This document shows, one piece after another, positions 29,778 to 37,380 of a stretch of DNA of 37,380 nucleotides. Positions within the stretch are counted from its first letter, which is position 1, and the number at the start of each line of letters is the position of its first letter. This DNA comes from Thermoleophilia bacterium (lineage in GTDB: Bacteria > Actinomycetota > Thermoleophilia > BMS3ABIN01): contig JAENWV010000004.1 of assembly GCA_016650015.1 (NCBI GenBank), forward strand, positions 1-37,380. Reading direction: 5' to 3'. The notes beneath the pieces were generated by a model. It saw nothing but the letters and a program-made list of their open reading frames with translations. It was not told where the DNA came from and ran no database searches. A program made the position numbers and the translations under genes.

Positions 29778-30649
29778 GCAAAATAGACCCCGTCATCGAA
29801 TTGATCGTCTACACCGACCCCTACTGCACCTGGTGCTGGGGTTCGGAGCCGGTGCTGCGCAAGATCCAGGAGGTCTACGGCGACCAGGTGCGCCTGGTAT
29901 ACCGGATGGGCGGCCTGGTCGAGGACACTTCCCGCTTCAGGGATCCGCTGAACAGGATCGGCGGACCGGACATGCACAGGCAGGTCGCCGAGCATTGGCG
30001 CCAGGCCGCACAGCGCCACGGCATGCCCGTCGACGCTGACGTCTTCATCGATTTCCAGAACGAGTTCCGTTCCACCTGGCCCGCCTGTATAGCCTACAAG
30101 GCCGCCGAGTTACAGGATCCGGAGCTGGCGGGAAGGCACCTTCGACGCCTGAGGGAAGGCGCGGCGGCTGAACACCTGGCTATCCACCGCCTGGAGGTGC
30201 AAGCTGATCTCGCCGAAGAGGTGGGCCTGGACCGGCAACGCCTGCTGGCGGATATCGAGAACGGCAGCGCCGAGCAGGCCTTCAGGGAAGATCTCCAGAT
30301 GTGCCGCGCCAACGAGGTCACCGGTTTTCCCTCCTACGAGGCCCACGTTCCCGGTGGTGAGGAAATGGCCATGTTCGGCTACCACAACTTCGCCGCTTTT
30401 GAGTCAACTTTTCAGCGGCTCGCCGGAGGGCGCCTAAAACCCCGTGAGATAGTGGCTGACGACGATGGCATCGTCGGATTCGCGCGCAAGTATGGCAAGG
30501 TGGCCGCGCGCGAAGTATCTGAGGTTTTTTCCCTGAAGATGAGCGAGGCCTGTGAGCAGCTGGATCGGCTGACGTCAGAAGGCAGACTAAGGAAGCAGCA
30601 GGCAGGCAGCGGCTGGTTTTTCCTGGCGCCTGAGCTTTCATCCAGATGA
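29774..30649 (+). CDS. DsbA-family/FrnE-like oxidoreductase with CTWC motif and C-terminal extension
   Basis: VSKIDPVIELIVYTDPYCTWCWGSEPVLRKIQEVYGDQV...; GTG start overlaps the multicopper oxidase stop by 4 nt (gtgtga). Confidence 0.9.
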   Translation: MSKIDPVIELIVYTDPYCTWCWGSEPVLRKIQEVYGDQVRLVYRMGGLVEDTSRFRDPLNRIGGPDMHRQVAEHWRQAAQRHGMPVDADVFIDFQNEFRSTWPACIAYKAAELQDPELAGRHLRRLREGAAAEHLAIHRLEVQADLAEEVGLDRQRLLADIENGSAEQAFREDLQMCRANEVTGFPSYEAHVPGGEEMAMFGYHNFAAFESTFQRLAGGRLKPREIVADDDGIVGFARKYGKVAAREVSEVFSLKMSEACEQLDRLTSEGRLRKQQAGSGWFFLAPELSSR

Positions 30650-30687
30650 ACTCAGTTCCAGTTATGAACTGGTGAAACGACCCGTAA

Positions 30688-31011
30688 TCAGGTCCGACTG
30701 GTAGCGGTGGTCGCCCAGATAATCAGGCCGACGATGATGATCCAGAAGGTGGCGAAGACCAGGACGGTTACCGCCAGCATCGTCCAGACGTTTTTGTCGA
30801 CCTGCAAGGGGTCGCGCCGGTTGAGAAAATGCAGATGCAGGAAGGCCTGACCACAGAGGAGAGCGAGAAACAGGAAGGTCGCGATGATCTGTGGCGCCAG
30901 GCTGCCCAGCACATTGAACCTGTGCATCAGGAAGAAGATCAGGATCGGCGGGATATCGACAATAATGACTGCCATCACGTACCAGAGCAGGTTGAACCAG
31001 AACCGTTTCAT
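30688..31011 (-). CDS. Small 3-TM membrane protein, CyoD/COX IV-like (heme-copper oxidase subunit IV family)
   Basis: 107 aa with three hydrophobic helices; GQAFLHLHFLNRRDPLQVDKNVWTMLAVTVLVFATFWIIIVGLIIWAT resembles the CyoD HLHFF region. Confidence 0.55.
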   Translation of the reverse strand: MKRFWFNLLWYVMAVIIVDIPPILIFFLMHRFNVLGSLAPQIIATFLFLALLCGQAFLHLHFLNRRDPLQVDKNVWTMLAVTVLVFATFWIIIVGLIIWATTATSRT

Positions 31012-31053
31012 CTACTCTCCTCCGCGTTTCGCACAAGTTTCCCGGCGTTTCAT

Positions 31054-31644
31054 CTACATTTCCCTCCGGCCGAGGAGTGCCCGGCTGACCGTTGCCTCGT
31101 CGGCGTACTCCAGGTCGGCGCCGACCGGCAAACCGCTGGCCAATCTTGTGACTTTCACCTTGCCGCGCAGGATGTCGGCCAGGTACATTGATGTTGACTC
31201 GCCGGTGGTGTTGGGGTTGGTGGCGAAGATGACCTCCTTGACGCCACCGGCATCGACACGCTCGATCAGCTCCTTGATGCGCAGGTGCTCCGGGTCGACG
31301 CCGTCAAGCGGTGAGAGCGCCCCGCCCAGTACATGATAGAGGCCGCGGTACTCGCCGCCCTTCTCGATTGGGATGATGTCGCTGGGCTCCTCGACCACGC
31401 AGATCAGCGAGGCGTCGCGACGGGCGTCGCGGCAGAAACCGCAGAGTTCCTCGTCGGTGAAGTTGAAGCATTGGGCGCAGAAGTGGATCCTGTCCTTGAG
31501 GGCGATGATGGCATCGGCCAGAGCCGCCGCCTCATCGTGTGAACGCCTGAGCAGGAAAAAGGTGATGCGCTGGGCCGACCTCCGGCCGATGCCGGGCAGC
31601 CGGGAAAGTTCGGTGATGAGTTGTTCAACGGGTACGGGGAACAA
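31054..31644 (-). CDS. recR: Recombination protein RecR
   Basis: LITELSRLPGIGRRSAQRITFFLL; zinc finger CAQCFNFTDEELCGFC; Toprim VVEEPSDIIPIEK...YHVLGGALSPLDGV. Confidence 0.97.
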   Translation of the reverse strand: MFPVPVEQLITELSRLPGIGRRSAQRITFFLLRRSHDEAAALADAIIALKDRIHFCAQCFNFTDEELCGFCRDARRDASLICVVEEPSDIIPIEKGGEYRGLYHVLGGALSPLDGVDPEHLRIKELIERVDAGGVKEVIFATNPNTTGESTSMYLADILRGKVKVTRLASGLPVGADLEYADEATVSRALLGRREM

Positions 31645-31718
31645 GTTGATCTTAACAGTCAGCAGCCGGGGGCTTTCAGCCCGTTCTGGTTGTCTCTGTT
31701 TCCGGGATGAGGCAAACT

Positions 31719-32036
31719 CTACATCAGCCCCGGGATGTTCAGCCCGCCGGTGACGCCGCTCATCTTGCTGTTAGCCAGTTCCTGGGCCGAGCGCAACGCC
31801 TCGTTGGTGGCCGCCAGCACCATGTCCTCGAGCATCTCCACATCTTCCGGGTCAACGGCGCCGGGGTCGATCTTGATGCTGATGATCTTGAGGTCGCCGC
31901 TGACCTTGACCGTGACCATGCCGCCGCCGGCGCTGGCCTCGACCTCCAACGTCGCCAATTCCTCCTGGGTCTTGACCATCTGCTTTTGCATGTCCTGCAC
32001 CTGCTTCATCATCTTGTTCATGTTCATGTTTGCCAC
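31719..32036 (-). CDS. YbaB/EbfC family nucleoid-associated protein
   Basis: MNKMMKQVQDMQKQMVKTQEELATLEVEASAGGGMVTVKVSGDLKIISIKIDPGAVDPEDVEMLEDMVLAATNEAL. Confidence 0.95.
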   Translation of the reverse strand: MANMNMNKMMKQVQDMQKQMVKTQEELATLEVEASAGGGMVTVKVSGDLKIISIKIDPGAVDPEDVEMLEDMVLAATNEALRSAQELANSKMSGVTGGLNIPGLM

Positions 32037-32048
32037 TAGCGCTCCTTT

Positions 32049-33776
32049 CTAGGGAATCTCTTCCGCGTCCAGCTCCGCCTTGAACAGGGCGATCAGGTCG
32101 TCGGCGGTAGGTGTGTCGTCATCGCCGCGGTCAGGCGCCGCTGTGGCTCCCGCCGACGCGTTATCGGCTTCCGCTACCTGGCATTTCACTTTCAGTTCGA
32201 CTCCGGTCATCTCCCTGAGAACGTCGATTATGACCTCCAGATAATTCTGTTTCTCCACCTGGGTTTTATGGAACTCGGCTCCCGCCGGGAAGCTGAGCAG
32301 CAGCACCCTGCCGTCGAGTTCGACCGGCCTGGCTTCCTGCAGCAATGAATAGAGCGGTATCTTCCTTTTCTTGACCTGGCCGAGAATAACGCTCCAGGCG
32401 CGGGTGATCTTGTCGAGAGACAGCTCCAGTTGGGGTTCGGACGCCTCCGGCTGAGGACCTGTTTCATCTGGATTCGAGCCGGGTTCCTCCGGCTGCAAAG
32501 TCAGTTCATCTGCTGCTGGTGCAAATGTTTCAGATGGAGGCCCGTCAGCGGTGACGCCGGCTTTCGCTTGTGAAGAGTTCTCCCACTGCGGCGGGTTTGC
32601 CGGCCCGACCTCGCCAACCTTGCCGGGCTGAAGACGGTTTTCCAGCTGGTCCACTCGGTAGAGCAAGGACTTGGTCGACATTTCGACTTCCGGCCGCGTC
32701 ATTTTTATAAAAGCGAGCTCCAGCTGCAGGCGCGGGTCACTGCCGCGCTTCATCTCAGACTGAGCGTCCGTAAGCAGTTCGATGAAGCGGATCACGCGGC
32801 TCGGGGCGAGCAGCCGGGCCTGTCCCTTCAGGCGGGAAACATCCTCATCGGCGGCGGTAATGATACCAGGCGGATAGTCATCCAGTTGCTGGAGCAGGAA
32901 AATATTTCGCAAATGGCCCACCAGCTCCTGGGCAAACTGGCTGAATTCCTTGCCCTGATCGGCGAGTCGGTTGACGAACAGAAGAGAGCCACGGGCGTCG
33001 TTGGCCGCGGCTATGTCGACCGCCTCGAAAAGCAGTTCCGATTCAACCGTGCCCAGCATTGCGAGGACATCGGCGAGGGCGATTTTTTTGTCGCAATAGG
33101 TGGCCAGCTGGTCCAGGGCGCCGATGGCATCCCGGAAGGCGCCGGCCGAGCTACGGGCGATGGCCGCGAGGCCAACCTCATCGATCTCGATCGCCTCGGC
33201 GTCGGCGATGCCCTTGAGCACTTCCAGCACCATGCCGGCATCGGGGCGGCGAAACTCGAATCTTTGACAGCGGGACTGAATCGTGGGAAGAACCTTGTGC
33301 GCTTCGGTCGTGCAAAGGACGAAGATAACATGCCCCGGCGGTTCCTCGAGCACTTTCAGAAAGGCGTTGGAGGCTTCCTTGGTCAACATGTGGGCTTCGT
33401 CGAGGATGTAGACCTTGTACTTGCCCTCCACCGTGGCGAAGGCCACCTTGTCGCGGATCTCGCGGATGTCGTCGATGCCGCGGTTGCTGGCGGCGTCCAT
33501 CTCGATGACGTCGAGCGACGAGCCGGCGCTGATGGCGACGCAGCTGTCGCACTTGCCGCAGGGATGCGCCGTCGGACCATCGACGCAGTTAAGCGCCTTG
33601 GCCAGCAGCTTGGCGGTCGATGTCTTTCCCGTGCCACGGGAGCCGGCGAACAGGTAGGCGTGGCTGATCTTCCCCGACTCGATGGCGTTCACCAGCGTGC
33701 GGGTCACATGCTCCTGGCCCTTCACCTGGTCAAAGGTTTCGGGGCGGTATTTGCGGTAGAGAGAGACATGTGCCAT
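32049..33776 (-). CDS. dnaX: DNA polymerase III subunit gamma/tau
   Basis: YRKYRPETFDQVKGQEHVTRTLVNAI...HAYLFAGSRGTGKTSTAKLLAKALNC...YILDEAHMLTKEASNAFLKVLEEPP. Confidence 0.97.
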   Translation of the reverse strand: MAHVSLYRKYRPETFDQVKGQEHVTRTLVNAIESGKISHAYLFAGSRGTGKTSTAKLLAKALNCVDGPTAHPCGKCDSCVAISAGSSLDVIEMDAASNRGIDDIREIRDKVAFATVEGKYKVYILDEAHMLTKEASNAFLKVLEEPPGHVIFVLCTTEAHKVLPTIQSRCQRFEFRRPDAGMVLEVLKGIADAEAIEIDEVGLAAIARSSAGAFRDAIGALDQLATYCDKKIALADVLAMLGTVESELLFEAVDIAAANDARGSLLFVNRLADQGKEFSQFAQELVGHLRNIFLLQQLDDYPPGIITAADEDVSRLKGQARLLAPSRVIRFIELLTDAQSEMKRGSDPRLQLELAFIKMTRPEVEMSTKSLLYRVDQLENRLQPGKVGEVGPANPPQWENSSQAKAGVTADGPPSETFAPAADELTLQPEEPGSNPDETGPQPEASEPQLELSLDKITRAWSVILGQVKKRKIPLYSLLQEARPVELDGRVLLLSFPAGAEFHKTQVEKQNYLEVIIDVLREMTGVELKVKCQVAEADNASAGATAAPDRGDDDTPTADDLIALFKAELDAEEIP

Positions 33777-33814
33777 AAACCGGGATCCTTCGCTTCGCTC
33801 AGGATGACAAAAAA

Positions 33815-34085
33815 TGACCGTGCACCCACCGTTGAAACAAACCTACGGGCGTGCGCCAGACAGACAGCTCCAGCCAGGCAACCCCGCGGCACATGAAAGA
33901 GATCGCTTACCGCTGCTTCCTTCCGGACCTGACGGGGTTCACGACGTTCCATTGCGCAGGACCTGGCCTTCAACACGGCCGGCAAGGCCACTGGCCCCGC
34001 AAATCGGCCCCGAAGGTGGGGATTCAGCCCCGCTATAGCGGATTGCGGGTACAGGGCACCGCTGGCTCCCCGCCTAGCACGGTCA
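33815..34085 (-). ncRNA. ffs: Signal recognition particle RNA, large bacterial (Alu-domain) type
   Basis: Conserved ccgtgctaggcggggagccagcggtgccctgtacccgcaatccgctatagcggggctgaatccc...gtcctgcgcaa...gaaccccgtcaggtccggaaggaagcagcggtaagcg...catgtgccgcggggttgcctgg...ggtgcacggtca; terminal helix TGACCGTGC/GCACGGTCA defines the ends; T-run follows. Confidence 0.95.
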
Positions 34086-34359
34086 CTAGTATCTTAGTAG
34101 AAAAGAGGGGTGGTTGGTAGCAGGGGGGCTGACTGAAGCGAGAGCTGTGCTGGATGCAGGCAACCTTGCACGCCATGCGGTAGATTTTCACAACTTTTTA
34201 GTTATCGCTGAACCTCAGTAATACCCATCGCTTCCGAGGCCTCTTTAGGTCAGAATCTTAGGCAACCGTTCAAGGTCTTTCGACGTCCATCCCGCAATAA
34301 TCATGTTTCCTGATTACGAAGCCAAGGGGATACACAACAGGTCTGACTCAGCAGACTCC

Positions 34360-34388
34360 TTGATGCTATAACATCTTGACGCTATAAT
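34360..34388 (+). promoter_or_regulatory. Sigma70-like promoter with tandem operator-like repeats for the TA pair
   Basis: -35 TTGATG (34360-34365), 17-nt spacer, -10 TATAAT (34383-34388); overlapped by tandem 16-mers TTGATGCTATAACATC / TTGACGCTATAATGTC. Confidence 0.65.
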
Positions 34389-34411
34389 GTCTTCGAAAGG
34401 GGTGAAGTATC

Positions 34412-34648
34412 ATGTCAGGAACATCCGCAAAAAGATCCACGATATATTTTGACCCGGAGCTTCACCAGGCCCTGCGCCTGAAGGCTGCCAGCACCAACCG
34501 CTCTGTCTCGGAAATCGTCAATGAAGCGGTGAGCCGGGCTTTGAAAGAAGACCAGGAAGATCTGGCCGCATTTGGCGACCGCACCGCCGAACCCACCATC
34601 TCCTACGAAGAGCTACTTGACGACCTGAAAAAGCATGGTCGTATATAA
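34412..34648 (+). CDS. Ribbon-helix-helix antitoxin (CopG-like)
   Basis: KRSTIYFDPELHQALRLKAASTNRSVSEIVNEAVSRAL; overlaps the downstream toxin gene. Confidence 0.85.
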   Translation: MSGTSAKRSTIYFDPELHQALRLKAASTNRSVSEIVNEAVSRALKEDQEDLAAFGDRTAEPTISYEELLDDLKKHGRI

Positions 34649-34895
34649 GCTCCGTTTTAAGCGATCTGTCGCCAAAGACCTGCGTGCTATTCCCAGGAAA
34701 GACTTAAGCAGAATTCTCCGGCGCATAAGGTCGCTCGCATCCGACCCCCGACCCTCTGGTTGTGAAAAACTCTCGGGGGCTGAGCGTTACCGCCTTCGCC
34801 AGGGAGTCCATCGCATCATTTACACCATTAACGATGAAGAGGTTTGCGTGTTGGTGGTCAAAGTTGCTCACCGGAAAGATGCTTATCGCGGCTGA
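34635..34895 (+). CDS. RelE/ParE family toxin
   Basis: YKLRFKRSVAKDLRAIPRKDLSRILRRI...LSGAERYRLRQGVHRIIYTINDEEVCVLVVKVAHRKDAYR. Confidence 0.92.
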   Translation: MVVYKLRFKRSVAKDLRAIPRKDLSRILRRIRSLASDPRPSGCEKLSGAERYRLRQGVHRIIYTINDEEVCVLVVKVAHRKDAYRG

Positions 34896-34953
34896 CGGCT
34901 GGCACCGGACCTGACTATCTCCGCCAGCACGGGCCTAATACTATTGCCCACAC

Positions 34954-36612
34954 TCACGCGGTGAACAACACCCGGCCCACTGCCGGAATGAAGTCCTTTT
35001 TGCGCGACATGACGCCCGGGATGCGGCAGGTGCCGTTCTTGATCTCGCAGTTGAAGGCTTTTTCGATTATCCAGGTTTCCCCGGACGCCAGAACCCGTTC
35101 GAACTCGGCGTTCAGCGGGTTGGTCACCAGCATGACCGTCAGGTCGTAGCCATCTTCCTTACGCAAACGGTCCAGCTCCGCCAACAGCTCTACCTCTCTC
35201 ACATCAATCTCGGTGCAATCGAGGACCATCATCTGGCCAATTCCCAACTTCTTCCCGCCGATATCAACCTTACGGAAGTCGGCTGCTATCAGTTCGGCGG
35301 CCGTTTTATTGCCGACGTTGATGCTGGCGTGCATCAGCTCCAGGCCGTAATCGTCGATGGAGACGCCGGCCAGGCTGGCCAGGCGCTCCGCTATCTCCTG
35401 ATCGCGTTCGGTAGTCGTGGACAGGGTCAGCATCAGGGTATCGGAAAGGATGCCTGAGAGCAGGATGCCGGCGATTTCCGCCGGGACGTGCACCTGGTGC
35501 AGGAACATCATATCGGCCACGATGGTGCAGGTACTGCCCAGCGGGTCGTTATAGACGTAAATTGGAGCCGCCGTGGATACGTCGCCTACCCGGTGGTGGT
35601 CGATGATCTCCAGAATCTCGGCCTCCTCGATGCCGTCGACCGCGTGGGAGATCTCATTGTGGTCGACCAGGATCGCCCGCTTTCTCACCGGATCCAGCAG
35701 GTCGGTACGGGTGACGAAGCCGATCAGGCGATCGTCGCTGTCGGCGACCACCGCCGAGCGATAGTCGGAGTCGAGCACCGCCTTGCGCAGATCGGAAATC
35801 GGTGTGAACAGGCCGACCGTCGCCGGCTTTATGTCCATGATCGAAGACACCGGCTCGGACATCAGCAGCAGCTGGACCGAGGCGAAGGCCGGATGCGGCG
35901 AGGAAACTATCAGCACCCCCAGCTCTTCCGCCTTACGGATAACCTCGGCGGCGACGCTGATGCCGTCGGTGATGATCAGCGTCGAGCAGCCCGCGTGCAG
36001 GCAATCCAGCTGCAGGTCCTGCTGGTCCCCCAGGACGACGATATCGCCTTCGTGCATGGTATTTAAAAGGGTTCCCCGCTGCATGGAGGCGATGATGACC
36101 CTGCCCTTGAGGGTGTCGGCCTTGCCGGCGTTGGTGATCATCCGGCCGTCCAGGGTCTTGATGAAGATATCGAGGCTGATGGGGGCGTTGGAGAGGTCCA
36201 TGAGGCCGGCGCTCGCCATATGGAACTGGGCGATATCCCTGAGACCCAGGATGCCCAGGACCCTGCCGGTGTCGTCAACGACCGGCACCGTCCTGACGCC
36301 CTCCTCGCGCACAAGCTGTGCCAGCGCGTGCACCGAATCGCGCTCGTATATCGCGATAGGCTTATGCAGCTCCAGATCGCTGACCGTCGGTGTCAGGCTC
36401 TCCACCTCGATCGGGACCGGGACGCCAAACCTGTCCAGCACGAATTTCGTTTCCTCGTTGATGCTGCCGGCCCGGGCAGGAGTGAAGACAAAACGCTTGT
36501 CCGTCAGGTTCTTGAACAGCGCGTAGCCGATCGCCGAGCAGACCGAGTCTGTGTCCGGGGTCGCGTGCCCGATCACGTAAACATTTCGTTTTTTTGTTGG
36601 GGTAGAGGCCAT
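34954..36612 (-). CDS. Putative manganese-dependent (family II) inorganic pyrophosphatase with CBS and DRTGG domains
   Basis: MASTPTKKRNVYVIGHATPDTDSVCSAIGYALF...EILEIIDHHRVGDVSTAAPIYVYNDPLGSTCTIVADMMF DHH motifs; CBS-like segments (RTVPVVDDTGRVLGILGLRDIA; RSAVVADSDDRLIGFVTRTDLL). ATG at 36612 preferred. Confidence 0.92.
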   Translation of the reverse strand: MASTPTKKRNVYVIGHATPDTDSVCSAIGYALFKNLTDKRFVFTPARAGSINEETKFVLDRFGVPVPIEVESLTPTVSDLELHKPIAIYERDSVHALAQLVREEGVRTVPVVDDTGRVLGILGLRDIAQFHMASAGLMDLSNAPISLDIFIKTLDGRMITNAGKADTLKGRVIIASMQRGTLLNTMHEGDIVVLGDQQDLQLDCLHAGCSTLIITDGISVAAEVIRKAEELGVLIVSSPHPAFASVQLLLMSEPVSSIMDIKPATVGLFTPISDLRKAVLDSDYRSAVVADSDDRLIGFVTRTDLLDPVRKRAILVDHNEISHAVDGIEEAEILEIIDHHRVGDVSTAAPIYVYNDPLGSTCTIVADMMFLHQVHVPAEIAGILLSGILSDTLMLTLSTTTERDQEIAERLASLAGVSIDDYGLELMHASINVGNKTAAELIAADFRKVDIGGKKLGIGQMMVLDCTEIDVREVELLAELDRLRKEDGYDLTVMLVTNPLNAEFERVLASGETWIIEKAFNCEIKNGTCRIPGVMSRKKDFIPAVGRVLFTA

Positions 36613-36751
36613 TTTCAAACTCGATTTGTGCTGGTTGATAGAGGACACAGACGGATTCTGGGGAGCAACGCAGACGGATATGCGTGGATATTTACTGAAA
36701 GGGCAGCCTTTGGTGATGTTAGCAGGCTGGTTTTCCAACGTCAAATAATCA

Positions 36752-36780
36752 GGGGCGCGGCGCCTTCGGCGCCGCGCCCC
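36752..36780. terminator. Perfect 13-bp hairpin with TTC loop (CUUCGG-type), probable terminator of the minus-strand cytochrome
   Basis: GGGGCGCGGCGCC-TTC-GGCGCCGCGCCCC, located downstream of the cytochrome stop at 36905. Confidence 0.75.
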
Positions 36781-36904
36781 ATCCTATTTTCTTCAATCAT
36801 CCTGGATCAGCAATAAAACATCCAGCAGTATCATCATGATCAATCCAGCCATCCCGCGATACCATGCGAGTGGCAGAACTTTACCGCCAGATAACCTCAG
36901 CCGG

Positions 36905-37378
36905 TCAGGGCTTGGCTGCCAAATCGATGTACGACAGGATGAGCGCCCGGTCATCAGCGGTGATATCGGCGCCGGTATATCCCACCATGCGATCAACCAC
37001 TCCACTCCACTCAGCCTTGGTGTGCAGAGTCACCGGGTAAAGCGCGTGGCACTTTGAGCAAAGCTGCTCGAAGGTCGCTTTGGAAGCGTCGGCGGATGGC
37101 ACCTGGGGACGCTTCGCCGGCGGTGGTATAGTCGTCTTCTCGGCCGGCGGCCCGCCGGGATGGCATTTGTCACATTTATCGGTGGCCGGGTGACACTGGA
37201 AGCAGTAGGCCATCGTCGGCCGGTTGGTCTGCTTAATATTCAGGTCGTGGGCAATATTCCGGTGGCAATCCGCTCAGGCAGCGCCGAAACCAAAGTGTGT
37301 CTTGTGCGGTATGTTGATATTTTTCTCGTTCTTTTTAAAACCGACCGTGTCGTTCTTTTCCTTTATTTCCTCGTGGCA
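36905..37378 (-). CDS. Multiheme c-type cytochrome, partial at window edge, with in-frame TGA at the first Cys of a heme motif
   Basis: Minus-strand translation ..CHEEIKEKNDTVGFKKNEKNINIPHKTHFGFGAA-U-ADCHRNIAHDLNIKQTNRPTMAYCFQCHPATDKCDKCHPGGPP...FEQLCSKCHALYP...; TGA at 37274-37276 in frame; other motifs CFQCH, CDKCH, CSKCH. Confidence 0.85.
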
Positions 37379-37380
37379 GG

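Noticed and set aside
33070-33100. A7 run in dnaX (gacaaaaaaatc) as a programmed frameshift/slippage site for gamma subunit
   Set aside because: It lies around codon 230 of 575 within the AAA+ core, too early for a functional gamma product, and no clear downstream stimulatory hairpin or stop design was seen.
32886-33896. 336-aa plus-strand ORF
   Set aside because: Antisense to dnaX and SRP RNA; shadow ORF.
33722-33991. 89-aa minus-strand ORF over the SRP RNA
   Set aside because: Lies in the conserved SRP RNA sequence, which explains it better.

Overview
High-GC bacterial chromosomal window, probably a deep-branching actinobacterium-like lineage (inference from gene content and SRP RNA type). 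It is dominated by a minus-strand purine biosynthesis cluster: purA ... purD, purE ... purB, purC, purS, purQ, purL, purF, purM, purN, purH. Also present are dnaX-ybaB-recR with a large (Alu-domain) SRP RNA, msrA/msrB, ychF, a multicopper oxidase overlapping a FrnE/DsbA-like gene, a CBS/DRTGG family-II pyrophosphatase, an RHH-RelE toxin-antitoxin pair and four tRNAs (Lys, Glu, Val and a separated Asp). The most interesting signals are two in-frame TGA codons at functional Cys positions that the ORF track reads as gene starts or breaks. (1) A DsbA/FrnE-like protein reads SDYV-U-PWC, with a plausible bacterial SECIS hairpin (apical loop AGGUCGC) directly downstream. (2) A multiheme c-type cytochrome at the right edge reads GAA-U-ADCH, so the first Cys of a CxxCH heme motif is encoded by TGA. 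Other notable points: a ~4 kb accessory island splitting what looks like a Lys-Glu-Val-Asp tRNA cluster, with two diverged repeats carrying tRNA-Val 3'-end remnants; and several structured repeats.
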